A stretch of DNA of 64,000 nt from Bacteroidota bacterium (GTDB lineage: Bacteria > Bacteroidota > Bacteroidia > Bacteroidales > F082): assembly GCA_018830105.1 (NCBI GenBank), contig JAHJTC010000004.1:124001-188000 (forward strand), written 5' to 3'. Below are positions 53,946 through 62,719 of the stretch, piece after piece. Every line of letters starts with the position of its first letter. Position 1 is the stretch's first letter. Below the pieces are notes generated by a model, which worked only from the letters and a program-made list of their open reading frames with translations, had not been told where the DNA came from and ran no database searches. A program made the translations under genes and the position numbers.

Positions 53946-55034
53946 TTAGGCTTTATAAAAAGGAAGTTTCACAATTTGTGCGGGCAATTTTTTATCACGG
54001 ATGCGGATAAAAATTGGCGTGCCAAGCTTCGTGTATGGTTTGTTGATATAAGCCATGCCGATACCTTTTTTGAGCATGGGCGACATGGTTCCGGAAGTAA
54101 CCTCACCAATTACTTCTTCATTTTCGTTCACCACTTCATAGTGCTGCCTTGGAATGCCTTTGTCAATCATTTCGAACGCACGCAATTGACGGCTGATGCC
54201 CTCTGCTTTTTGCTTTTCGAGCAGCGGACGGTCGATAAAATCATTGCCTTCTGTGAACTTGGTGATCCAGCCCAACCCGGCTTCAATGGGGCTGGTGCTG
54301 TCGTTGATGTCGTTGCCGTACAGACAAAATCCCATCTCCAAACGCAAGGTGTCACGGGCAGCCAACCCGATGGGCTTGATACCGTAAGCCTCGCCGGCTT
54401 TTAAAACAGCTGTGTAGATTTTTTCGGCATCAGCATTGTCGAAATAGATTTCGCATCCGCCTGAACCAGTGTATCCGGTAGTAGAAAGTAACACATCTTT
54501 TACGCCGGCAAACTCCAACACCTTAAAGGTATAATACTCCATATCGGTTATGGGCGTTGAAGTGAGCGACTGCATGGCTTCCAGCGCTATTGGTCCCTGA
54601 ATGGCCAGCTGTGAAGTGCTGTCGGAAGCATTGCGGATTGAAGCAGTACGGCTATTGTTTTGCACCACCCAGTTCCAGTCTTTGTCAATATTGGCGGCAT
54701 TTACTACGAGTAAATATTTTTCCGCATGAAAACGATAAACAAGCAAATCGTCCACAATACCCCCTTCGCCATTAGGGAAGCAACTGTATTGTATTTTGCC
54801 GTTGTAAAGTGCTCCTACATCATTTGAAGTAAGGCGTTGCACCAGCTCAAAAGCTTCCGGCCCTTCGGCCCAAAACTCTCCCATATGCGAAACATCAAAA
54901 ACCCCAACGCCTTTACGCACAGTTTCATGTTCCACATTGATGCCTTCAAATTGCACAGGCATTTCAAAGCCTGCAAATTCAACCATTTTCCCGCCCATTT
55001 CATGGTGCAGCCGGTTTAATGCTGTTTGCTTCAT
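53946..55034 (-). CDS. gcvT: Glycine cleavage system T protein (aminomethyltransferase)
   Basis: Transfers the methylene group from aminomethyl-lipoyl GcvH to tetrahydrofolate, releasing ammonia. The 362-residue protein has the typical landmarks [71 protein letters not shown] and [14 protein letters not shown], with the catalytic Asp in the VSHMGEF/DDLLVYR region. gcvH and gcvP are not adjacent. It has its own terminator, so it appears monocistronic. Confidence 0.94.
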   Translation of the reverse strand: MKQTALNRLHHEMGGKMVEFAGFEMPVQFEGINVEHETVRKGVGVFDVSHMGEFWAEGPEAFELVQRLTSNDVGALYNGKIQYSCFPNGEGGIVDDLLVYRFHAEKYLLVVNAANIDKDWNWVVQNNSRTASIRNASDSTSQLAIQGPIALEAMQSLTSTPITDMEYYTFKVLEFAGVKDVLLSTTGYTGSGGCEIYFDNADAEKIYTAVLKAGEAYGIKPIGLAARDTLRLEMGFCLYGNDINDSTSPIEAGLGWITKFTEGNDFIDRPLLEKQKAEGISRQLRAFEMIDKGIPRQHYEVVNENEEVIGEVTSGTMSPMLKKGIGMAYINKPYTKLGTPIFIRIRDKKLPAQIVKLPFYKA

Positions 55035-55100
55035 GATATTTTGTAATTTACTGAAGATTAAATAATTAAATGCCCATCAAGGGGCATGAGCTACAAGCTT

Positions 55101-55108
55101 CAAAGGTA
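55101..55108 (-). promoter_or_regulatory. -7 element for gcvT
   Basis: The minus strand reads TACCTTTG, an exact TAnnTTTG match, 67 bases before the gcvT start. No good -33 element was seen. Confidence 0.4.
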
Positions 55109-55162
55109 ACTATTTTTTTGGATAGAAAATGTTTTGTAAGCCCAACAAAACAGGACTTTTTG

Positions 55163-55170
55163 TAAATTTG
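55163..55170 (+). promoter_or_regulatory. -7 element for the T9SS gene at 55205
   Basis: TAAATTTG matches TAnnTTTG and ends 35 bases before the ATG. The nearest TTTG (55133-55136) is 26 bases upstream, longer than usual. Confidence 0.4.
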
Positions 55171-55204
55171 TGCAGGAAGACAACCTTATCTGAATCACTC
55201 CATC

Positions 55205-56674
55205 ATGAGAAAACAAGTTTTACGATTGCTGTCGGTATTTTTGTTGGGGCTAATCACTGTTTTAGGGGAGGCTCAAACCAATAGCAAGCTCATCATCCAA
55301 TCAAGTAAAGATGATTTAGGTGGCTATTTGACACCAATAAATGAAAATTATTTTTTAGTGACAATTTCCAGGGGTGAGTCTGTGCCAAATCCTGATTATA
55401 CCAATGCTTATTATGATTTCACAGATATTACTTACCTTGTTTCAGATGAACTGGAGTTGATTGATAGTCTGCATTACAATATAATAGAAGGTTATGGTAC
55501 GCGGATAGCACATATCCACCCACTACCGGATGGGAATTATCTGGCTGTGGGGCCCGCCTACGATTCTATAAGCAGTGATTTTCAGTTGTATTTGCGTTGG
55601 TTTAACTCTGCATTGGACTTGATTCGTGATTCTTTAGTTGGTACAACAAGTTATAGTGAACAATATTCTGCTTCATTAGTAAACCAGGTAGGCAATATTG
55701 TAATATCAGGACGATACTCGGATTCTGATACAGCTGTAGCAGGCAATAGATTTTTCATTGAAATGAGTCCGGAAGGAAGTTTGATACAGTACTTTTTGGA
55801 TACTACTTCAATGTACCGTTTAGGCCTGGTGCAATTGGAGGTGGATGGAAAATATTATCAGAGTGGTTATCCCAATAAGCTGGTTAGGCTAAACACGGAT
55901 TTTACAATTGATACAATTATCACTATTAATGGTCAGGTTGAACTTGAAATAAGAGATTTTGGCAGGTTGAACGATTCCACACTTTATTATGGTGGCAACT
56001 TTTTTGTTTCGGGAAATCCTTCACCAAATATTGATATGGAGATAGCCTTTCATCCGGTGAATTGGAATGGTGAAATTTTACCTTTAATACATTTTGGAGC
56101 TGTTGATACACTTGATTTTTTTAGCAGGTTGAGGGTATACAATGAAGGAATTTATTTAGTGGGCACTATTCATAGCGAAGTTGGTGCAGTTCCATCATGG
56201 TATATGGTAAATAAGTTAAACCACGATCTGGAATTGGAGTATCAGGCAGTGTATGGTGATGGTGTGGATAAATTTTCAAGCTATGATGCTATCCCTACTG
56301 CTGATGGTGGAAGCATAGGAACAATGTCAGTATGGGACTATATTCATTTTCCGGGAGACATGAAGCAATATGATGTGGTTGTTGTGCGCTTTGATGCCAA
56401 TGGCCAGCTGGTAGGCAGGCTCGAACTGCCTGCTCAGCAGATACAGTTGCTAAAGCTGGCACCCAATCCGGCATCAGACTTTGTGAGCGTTGTGGATGAG
56501 CAACATTGCTGGAAAACTGCCAAGGTTTATGACCAACAGGGCAGACTCGTTGCCGAACTCTCTGTTAGCGATTGCAATACCATCCAAACAGCAAAACTGA
56601 AGCCTACAAGCTATGTGATTCGCCTGATTGATAAGGATGGGATGCAGGCTTTTGCCCGACTGATTAAACAATAG
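55205..56674 (+). CDS. Secreted T9SS type A sorting-domain protein
   Basis: A 489-residue protein with a signal peptide (LLSVFLLGLITVLGEAQ) and a T9SS tail (LLKLAPNPASDFVSVVDEQ ... VYDQQGRLVAELS). The body contains repeats of about 50-60 residues with GGYLTPINENYFLVT, HPLPDGNYLAVGPAYD, VGNIVISGRYSDSDTA and PTADGGSIGTMS, the style of secreted delta-60-repeat-like propeller proteins. No catalytic site is evident. Function unknown. Confidence 0.82.
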   Translation: MRKQVLRLLSVFLLGLITVLGEAQTNSKLIIQSSKDDLGGYLTPINENYFLVTISRGESVPNPDYTNAYYDFTDITYLVSDELELIDSLHYNIIEGYGTRIAHIHPLPDGNYLAVGPAYDSISSDFQLYLRWFNSALDLIRDSLVGTTSYSEQYSASLVNQVGNIVISGRYSDSDTAVAGNRFFIEMSPEGSLIQYFLDTTSMYRLGLVQLEVDGKYYQSGYPNKLVRLNTDFTIDTIITINGQVELEIRDFGRLNDSTLYYGGNFFVSGNPSPNIDMEIAFHPVNWNGEILPLIHFGAVDTLDFFSRLRVYNEGIYLVGTIHSEVGAVPSWYMVNKLNHDLELEYQAVYGDGVDKFSSYDAIPTADGGSIGTMSVWDYIHFPGDMKQYDVVVVRFDANGQLVGRLELPAQQIQLLKLAPNPASDFVSVVDEQHCWKTAKVYDQQGRLVAELSVSDCNTIQTAKLKPTSYVIRLIDKDGMQAFARLIKQ

Positions 56675-56741
56675 CAAGGAGAATTAAGGCAGTTTAACAA
56701 TTGACATTTTGCTTTACGGCTAAACATTGCAATCATAATTG

Positions 56742-56749
56742 TAGTTTTG
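56742..56749 (+). promoter_or_regulatory. -7 element for the gene at 56768
   Basis: TAGTTTTG matches TAnnTTTG exactly and ends 19 bases before the ATG. A TTTG at 56708-56711 is 30 bases away, too far for a normal -33. Confidence 0.4.
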
Positions 56750-56767
56750 TAGTCAAAATTTTGATCA

Positions 56768-58048
56768 ATGATAAAGCTGTTTAGCCGTTATATTTTATTA
56801 ATTGTTGTCCTGTTGGTTTTAATGCCTGGAGTTTCCAGGGCAGCCTACCTGCTCATTCCGATGGACGAAACACAGACCAACCACCTCAAGGCTTATGGTG
56901 TTGCCTACTGGGTGCTCGAAAAAGAGATTGAGATCAGCTGGCTGCTCAACTACCGCGGAGGCAGCTACCTGATTCCACATCATCCCTTGTTTGAGAAGGA
57001 ATGTAAGCTGCGCAATGTGAGTTATCAGGTGATTGCCGATGTGCAGGCAGCTGCCATTTTGCAGGATATAGCCGATCCCGGGAAAAATATGGACGAGATG
57101 AAATTGCAGAAAGTGCCACGCATTGCCGTGTATTCTCCCAAAAACAAGCTTCCGTGGGACGATGCTGTTACTTTGGTTTTAACCTATGCAGAGATTCCTT
57201 ACGATGTGGTGTATGACGATGATGTGCTTTCGGAGACTTTGCCGATGTACGATTGGCTGCACCTGCATCATGAAGATTTTACAGGGCAGTTTGGCAAGTT
57301 TTGGGCGCGCTACCGGCACTTCCCCTGGTATCAGGAAGATGTTCAGCAGCAACAGCAAACCGCTGAGCGCCATGGTTTTCAAAAGGTTTCAGAATTGAAA
57401 CTGGCGGTAGTGAAAAAGATCAGGGAGTTTGTTGCCGGCGGTGGTTATATGTTTGCCATGTGCTCAGCTACTGACAGCTATGATGTGGCGCTATCCGCCG
57501 ATGGGCTGGATATTGCAGATGTGATGTTTGATGGTGATCCTATTAATCACAGTCATACACAGCAACTTAATTACGATAATTGTTTTGCTTTTACTGATTT
57601 CACGGTGTCCACCAATCCACAGGAATATGAAATTTCTGATATCGATGTAACGAATTATCGTTCGCGAAGCATCAACGAGACCAATGATATATTCAGCCTG
57701 TTTGATTTTTCGGCCAAATGGGATCCGGTACCCACCATGCTCACACAAAATCACGAAAAGCTGATCAAAGGCTTTATGGGACAAACCACGGCTTTTAACA
57801 AAGATTTGGTGAAATCAGAGGTGATTGTGTTGGGTGATAATATTGCCTTTAACGAAGACCGCTATATTCATGGCGCTTTTGGCAACGGATTCTGGACTTT
57901 CTTTGGCGGGCACGACCCGGAAGATTATCAGCACCTGGTAGGTGATCCGCCAACAGAACTCGATAGGTTTCCCAACTCGCCTGGCTACCGTCTGATACTG
58001 AATAATGTGCTGTTTCCGGCTGCCAAGAAAAAAAAGCAGAAGACCTGA
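56768..58048 (+). CDS. Conserved secreted/periplasmic Bacteroidota protein, often labelled asparagine synthetase B
   Basis: A 426-residue protein with a signal peptide (YILLIVVLLVLMPGVSRAA). The mature part includes SYLLIPMDETQTNHLKAYG-like YLLIPMDETQ, WLLNYRGGSYL, YSPKNKLPWDDAVTLVLTY, WLHLHHEDFTGQFGKF, GGGYMFAMCSATDSYDVAL and HGAFGNGFWTFFGGHDPEDY, ending in AAKKKKQKT. From memory this family is highly conserved in Bacteroidota and is commonly labelled asparagine synthetase B, but it shows neither the SGGxDS loop nor the N-terminal Cys of that enzyme. The GGGYMFAMCSATDS segment resembles the nucleophile elbow of class I glutamine-amidotransferase/ThuA-like folds. Exported location and real function are unresolved. 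Confidence 0.75.
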   Translation: MIKLFSRYILLIVVLLVLMPGVSRAAYLLIPMDETQTNHLKAYGVAYWVLEKEIEISWLLNYRGGSYLIPHHPLFEKECKLRNVSYQVIADVQAAAILQDIADPGKNMDEMKLQKVPRIAVYSPKNKLPWDDAVTLVLTYAEIPYDVVYDDDVLSETLPMYDWLHLHHEDFTGQFGKFWARYRHFPWYQEDVQQQQQTAERHGFQKVSELKLAVVKKIREFVAGGGYMFAMCSATDSYDVALSADGLDIADVMFDGDPINHSHTQQLNYDNCFAFTDFTVSTNPQEYEISDIDVTNYRSRSINETNDIFSLFDFSAKWDPVPTMLTQNHEKLIKGFMGQTTAFNKDLVKSEVIVLGDNIAFNEDRYIHGAFGNGFWTFFGGHDPEDYQHLVGDPPTELDRFPNSPGYRLILNNVLFPAAKKKKQKT

Positions 58049-58963
58049 TTAGTTGATGCTCCAGTCATCAATAGTTAGTCGGAAAGGCAAATCAGCCATT
58101 GTCATTTGGGCTCCGATATTGCATATCGTATCAATATTTTCATAGCTGAAAACGGCTGAAGAAGGCGTTTGATCTATAAAAGCCAAGTTGCCTTCGCCTC
58201 CTTTTAAAACGCCGCATTGAGTAAAGATTGCAGGATATTGGGCGGAAGCTGTCAGTTCAAGGTTCACAACGTCATTGTTGTGATTAACAAATTCCAGATC
58301 AGCATTACGGATTAAAAATAGCTCATGCTCTGGCGAAAAGTAGTTAGATTCGGTGGCTTTTTGCCATTCATAAGTTAGGGTTCCGTCAAGCGTAATTGTT
58401 TTGTTTCCGGTAGAGTCAGTAAATTGCAGGTTTGAAATAGTCTGCTCAAATTCATAGCGATTGGCATCAATGCTTACCAATTTCAATTCTATTGTGCCGT
58501 TCAGCAACGGATATTGTGCGTAGGTAAGATAAGGCTTATTGCTGAAGCCGAAATTAGTGAATTCAAAACGGGTGTTTGCGTTTAGAGCAAGCGGAGCCGT
58601 GTCGCAAATAGTTTTCATTATGCCATACCTCTCACGGAAAATATCATCGCCAACAGACATATTGTCATTATTGATAAATCTGAAATGATAGCTTTCACCC
58701 GGAGTATTTACTTCTTTGGTTGTCCATCCTCCATCAATATGTGTACCGGTCATTGTTTCAAGATTTTGATTTGTTATGGCCTTGAAATGACTGAGCGTGA
58801 GTTGAATAATATTGTGTTTTATATAAAACAAGTTTTCAGCTGCCTGAGCTTGTCTTTGGTAATTGACTTCATCATTTTCCTTTTTACAAGCTGAAAGCTG
58901 TATTAGCAGGAATAAAAAAGTTGGAAGCGCAATAAGGAAGACCGGATATTTTAAAAAATTCAT
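58049..58963 (-). CDS. Hypothetical lipoprotein
   Basis: A 304-residue protein with a lipoprotein signal peptide (IALPTFLFLLIQLSAC). The mature part appears beta-rich, with alternating hydrophobic and polar residues (YHFRFINNDNMSVGDDIF, TIELKLVSIDANRYEFEQ, TITLDGTLTYEWQKA), as in lipocalin-like or DUF-type periplasmic proteins. No family recognised. It overlaps folA by 4 bases and its end abuts the convergent gene at 58048 with no gap. Confidence 0.7.
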   Translation of the reverse strand: MNFLKYPVFLIALPTFLFLLIQLSACKKENDEVNYQRQAQAAENLFYIKHNIIQLTLSHFKAITNQNLETMTGTHIDGGWTTKEVNTPGESYHFRFINNDNMSVGDDIFRERYGIMKTICDTAPLALNANTRFEFTNFGFSNKPYLTYAQYPLLNGTIELKLVSIDANRYEFEQTISNLQFTDSTGNKTITLDGTLTYEWQKATESNYFSPEHELFLIRNADLEFVNHNNDVVNLELTASAQYPAIFTQCGVLKGGEGNLAFIDQTPSSAVFSYENIDTICNIGAQMTMADLPFRLTIDDWSIN

Positions 58964-59460
58964 TTTCTTTCGTATGTTTCAAATCTATAAACGAAGTTTA
59001 CCTGCAAATCATTGTCCAAAACTTCTTTTTCGGTAATTTCCCACTGTCTGAAATCAATGAGAGGGAAAAACGTATCCGCTTCAAACTCTTTTTCTATAAT
59101 GGTGAGGTAGAGCTTGTTTGTAAGGGGCAGAAACTGCTCGTAAATTGTGCCGCCGCCAATAACAAACACTTCCTCCTCATTTTGAGTTAGCGCTAAAGCT
59201 TCTTCAATATTTTCAGCTAACTCACAGCCATCAGGAACAACTTTAAGGTTTTCGCTCAAAACAATATTTCTGCGATTTGGCAAGGGGCCAGCAGGCAGGG
59301 ATTCAAAGGTTTTGCGTCCCATAATAACGGCATGTCCGGTAGTGATTTTTTTAAAATGTTTCAAATCGGCAGGGAGCCTCCAGGGCATGCTGTTGTCTTT
59401 GCCAATAGCCCTGTTCGAAGCCATTGCAACTATGATGGAAATTGTCGGTTCAGATTTCAT
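58960..59460 (-). CDS. folA: Dihydrofolate reductase
   Basis: Regenerates tetrahydrofolate using NADPH. The 166-residue protein has ISIIVAMASNRAIGKDNSMP, WRLPADLKHFKKIT (substrate Asp is replaced by the usual Ala-Asp of this region), VIMGRKTFES, RNIVLSENL and VFVIGGGTIYEQFLP. It lies 11 bases after thyA, as expected because ThyA produces dihydrofolate. Confidence 0.95.
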   Translation of the reverse strand: MKSEPTISIIVAMASNRAIGKDNSMPWRLPADLKHFKKITTGHAVIMGRKTFESLPAGPLPNRRNIVLSENLKVVPDGCELAENIEEALALTQNEEEVFVIGGGTIYEQFLPLTNKLYLTIIEKEFEADTFFPLIDFRQWEITEKEVLDNDLQVNFVYRFETYERK

Positions 59461-59471
59461 GGGAGATGTTT

Positions 59472-60296
59472 TTATATGGCAATAGCGGCTTTTATCGATG
59501 GATAAGGCTCATAGCCTGTTAACTCAAAATCTTCATATTTAAAATCGAAAATATTGGTCACTTCCGGGTTTAACACCATCACAGGCAGCTTTTTAGGCTT
59601 TCTGCTTAGTTGTGTTTTAACCTGCTCAAAATGATTGATATAGATATGCGCATCTCCAAAAGTCATAATCAGCTCGCCTAATTTCAAATTTGTTACCTGG
59701 GCAATCATTTGTGTGAGTAAGGCATAAGAGGCAATGTTAAAAGGGACACCCAAAAAAATATCGGCGCTGCGCTGATACATCTGGCACGAAAGTTTGCCAT
59801 TGGCCACATAAAACTGAAACCAGGCATGGCAGGGTGGGAGGGCAGCTTTTCCATTGGCAACATTTTCTGCAAAACTTTTACCCGATTCAGGAAGCACCGA
59901 AGGATTCCACGCGGCAACAATATGTCGGCGGCTATCAGGATTGTGTTTGATGCTTTGAATTACCTCCTTGATTTGGTCAATACCTTCATTGTTCCAGTTG
60001 CGCCATTGAGCACCATAAACAGGCCCCAAATCCCCATTTTCATCAGCCCATTCATTCCATATTGTGACTTTATTTTTCTTTAAATAATTGATGTTGGTAT
60101 CGCCTTTCAAAAACCATAACAATTCGTGTATGATCGATCTGAGGTGTAGCTTCTTGGTAGTAACAGCAGGGAAACCGGTTTCCAGGTCAAAACGCATTTG
60201 ATGGCCAAATACGCTGAGGGTACCCGTACCTGTGCGATCATTTTTTTGATTGCCATTTTGCATGACGTGCTTCAGTAAGTCGTGATATTGTTTCAT
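59472..60296 (-). CDS. thyA: Thymidylate synthase (ThyA type)
   Basis: Methylates dUMP to dTMP with methylene-tetrahydrofolate. The 274-residue protein has [47 protein letters not shown], the nucleophile loop [12 protein letters not shown] and [16 protein letters not shown] [14 protein letters not shown]. The start at 60296 ([12 protein letters not shown]) fits the family; the longer frame overlaps the upstream transporter gene. Confidence 0.96.
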   Translation of the reverse strand: MKQYHDLLKHVMQNGNQKNDRTGTGTLSVFGHQMRFDLETGFPAVTTKKLHLRSIIHELLWFLKGDTNINYLKKNKVTIWNEWADENGDLGPVYGAQWRNWNNEGIDQIKEVIQSIKHNPDSRRHIVAAWNPSVLPESGKSFAENVANGKAALPPCHAWFQFYVANGKLSCQMYQRSADIFLGVPFNIASYALLTQMIAQVTNLKLGELIMTFGDAHIYINHFEQVKTQLSRKPKKLPVMVLNPEVTNIFDFKYEDFELTGYEPYPSIKAAIAI

Positions 60297-60330
60297 ATAC
60301 TGCGTTTTTTTAGTTGAAAGTTGGCTGCTT

Positions 60331-61833
60331 CTAAAAAAGCATGCCAACTATTGTTGCCGACATCAGCGAGGCCAACGTCCCTCCCAATAAAGCCCTCAAG
60401 CCAAATTTGGAAAGCGTAACACGTTGGTTTGGAGCCAACGAACCAATGCCTCCAATTTGAATGCCGATAGAAGCAAAATTAGCAAAACCACAGAGCATAT
60501 AAGTGGCCATGATGATAGATTTAGGATCGGTAAACATAGATGCAGCCTTTAATTCCGACAGACTAACATATCCGATAAATTCTGTCATGATTATCTTTTC
60601 GCCCAGCAGTCTTCCCAGCAAGGTAATATCCGCGCTATGCACACCAATGAGCCACATCACCGGAGAAAAAATATACCCCAGCATAAACTGTAACGAAAGC
60701 TCGTTATACCGTCCACTGCTTATTTCGGCGATAGTACTGTTTAGCTTAAACAGATCGCCAAACCAGATTGAAATATAATTAAACATGGCAATAAAAGCAA
60801 TGAAAACGAGTAACATAGCTGCAACATTGGCTGCCAGTTTTAGCCCCTCGGTAGTGCCGTTCGAAATGGCATCAAGCACATTGCTGCCAATCTGCTCTTT
60901 ATTGATGTGCATGGTTTTGTCGATATCTTCGGTTTGGGGCATCAGAATTTTTGAAATAACAATTGCCCCGGGTGCTGCCATAACTGATGCTGTAAGCAAA
61001 TGCTTGGCAAAGAGTAAGCGCTGAACCGGATCGTCGCCACCCAAAAAACTAATATAAACAGCGAGCACTCCGCCAGCCAGCGTAGCCATGCCACCCATCA
61101 TCACCAGCAAAATTTCTGACTTATTCATTTTTGGGAGATACGCCTTAATCATCAGTGGAGATTCTGTTTGACCCAAAAAGATATTGCCGGCTACTGACAG
61201 GCTTTCGGCGCCTGAAAGATTCAATAAACGGGTCATTACCCAGGCCAAAGCCTTTACAATACGCTGTATTACACCAAGATAGAATAATAAACTTGTGAGT
61301 GCAGAGAAGAAAATAATGGTAGGCAAAATTTGAACCACAAAGTTTTGAAGTGCCGACTCAATATTATTGGTCACAAACGAACTGAACAGGAATTCTGTTC
61401 CCGCTTTGGTAAAGTCGAGTACCAAAACAAACAGTTGCCCCACTGCCTCAAAGAAATATTGTATCCATGGCACATATAGCACACCAATGGCCAGTATGAG
61501 CTGCATCGAGAGCCCCAAACCTATTACTTTCCAGTTAATGGCTTTACGGTTTGTGCTAAAAATAAAGGCGATAACAACCAGAGAAAACATGCCTAAAAGT
61601 CCGCGCAAAATGGTCATCAGACTAAAGCCCTTTGTTCGATCCATATCAAGAATGTTGGACTTGCTTGCCAGCACATCATCAATCAGGGCTTCCTCCTGTG
61701 TGCCAAGATCGTTAATTACTAATACTGAATCTGCTACAGTCACGGAGTCCATTGCAACAGATCCCTGACTAAAAGTGTTTTGTGTTGCCAGCATCAATAA
61801 TAAAAAGGCAACCGCCAAAAGGAGTTTGTTCAT
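60331..61833 (-). CDS. Concentrative nucleoside transporter (CNT/NupC family) with N-terminal signal peptide
   Basis: A 500-residue Na+ or H+ coupled nucleoside importer. The CNT core has helices from about residue 70 with [11 protein letters not shown], the [20 protein letters not shown] region, [20 protein letters not shown] (substrate and ion site), [15 protein letters not shown] and [21 protein letters not shown]. Upstream is an unusual extension: a likely signal peptide ([20 protein letters not shown]) and about 45 periplasmic residues. It is placed in an operon with thyA and folA, fitting nucleoside salvage. Confidence 0.9.
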   Translation of the reverse strand: MNKLLLAVAFLLLMLATQNTFSQGSVAMDSVTVADSVLVINDLGTQEEALIDDVLASKSNILDMDRTKGFSLMTILRGLLGMFSLVVIAFIFSTNRKAINWKVIGLGLSMQLILAIGVLYVPWIQYFFEAVGQLFVLVLDFTKAGTEFLFSSFVTNNIESALQNFVVQILPTIIFFSALTSLLFYLGVIQRIVKALAWVMTRLLNLSGAESLSVAGNIFLGQTESPLMIKAYLPKMNKSEILLVMMGGMATLAGGVLAVYISFLGGDDPVQRLLFAKHLLTASVMAAPGAIVISKILMPQTEDIDKTMHINKEQIGSNVLDAISNGTTEGLKLAANVAAMLLVFIAFIAMFNYISIWFGDLFKLNSTIAEISSGRYNELSLQFMLGYIFSPVMWLIGVHSADITLLGRLLGEKIIMTEFIGYVSLSELKAASMFTDPKSIIMATYMLCGFANFASIGIQIGGIGSLAPNQRVTLSKFGLRALLGGTLASLMSATIVGMLF

Positions 61834-61895
61834 TATGAATAGCTTAAATTAATTGAGTTTCCTTCGAGAAGCCACAACAAAGGCTGTTTTGATTG

Positions 61896-62483
61896 TCATA
61901 AGTTGCGTTTTCTCCTTTTAATTTCATCCCTTAATCTTGAGGCCTTTTCATAGGCTTCTTTTTCGACCGCAATTTGCAACATTTCTTCGAGTTCTTCAAT
62001 CAAGTATTCCGAAAACTCATCTTCTGTTTTCGATGGACGGCCGGATTTCTTTCCGGTTTCCTGAATTTTGTCGTCATCAAACAAAATCCCGGCTTCCGAC
62101 AACACGCTTTCGTAGGTATAAATTGGACATTGAAATCGAATTGCCAGTGCCACTGCATCAGATGTTCTGGCGTCGATTTCGCTTACAGTATTATTGTTTT
62201 CACACACAAGAATAGCGTGAAATACGCCAGCTTCAAATTTGTTGATAATTATTTCCTTAAGGTGGATATGGTAGAAGTCAGCAAAATTTTTGAACAAGTC
62301 ATGCGTCATGGGGCGCAAGGGTTGCATTTTTTCCATTCCTAATGCAATCGATTGCGCCTCAAATGTACCTATAATGATAGGCAGTTTTCGTTGTCCTTTT
62401 AGCTCTCCAAGGATAAGGGCATAAGCGCCGCTTTGTGACTGACTATAGGACATTCCCGTAATTTCCATACTGATTTTTTCCAT
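61896..62483 (-). CDS. Bifunctional nuclease family protein (DUF151) with UVR motif
   Basis: A 195-residue protein. The DUF151 domain covers most of the length (ISMEITGMSYSQSQSGAYAL, LPIIIGTFEAQSIALGMEKM, DARTSDAVALAIRFQCPIY), and a UVR-like helical pair sits at the C-terminus (QIAVEKEAYEKASRLRDEIK), which may mediate protein contact as in UvrB/UvrC. DUF151 proteins have been reported as nucleases acting on DNA and RNA in a plant system; the bacterial role is unclear. It is the first gene of the operon leading to the CNT transporter, 62 bases away. Confidence 0.88.
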   Translation of the reverse strand: MEKISMEITGMSYSQSQSGAYALILGELKGQRKLPIIIGTFEAQSIALGMEKMQPLRPMTHDLFKNFADFYHIHLKEIIINKFEAGVFHAILVCENNNTVSEIDARTSDAVALAIRFQCPIYTYESVLSEAGILFDDDKIQETGKKSGRPSKTEDEFSEYLIEELEEMLQIAVEKEAYEKASRLRDEIKRRKRNL

Positions 62484-62615
62484 GCTTTTTGCCTATTTTT
62501 AAAGAGGGATAAATATAGGCATAATTTTGAAGAAGGGAATAGACTTTGAGATTAGTTGTTGGCATTTTTTCAACAATGCAAGTTAATTTTTTTTTGGCTA
62601 ATGATCAATTAATTC

Positions 62616-62646
62616 TTTGAATAATCCATACAAGATAGTATTTTTG
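62616..62646 (+). promoter_or_regulatory. hppA promoter
   Basis: TTTG (62616-62619), a 19-base spacer and TATTTTTG (62639-62646) match the Bacteroidota consensus exactly. The leader to 62720 is about 66 nt. Confidence 0.7.
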
Positions 62647-62719
62647 CGGCGTTTGAAGCTATTAATTAATTTTCAACTGACAAAATCACAAACTCAACTC
62701 ACCTTACCAATTTAATTTT

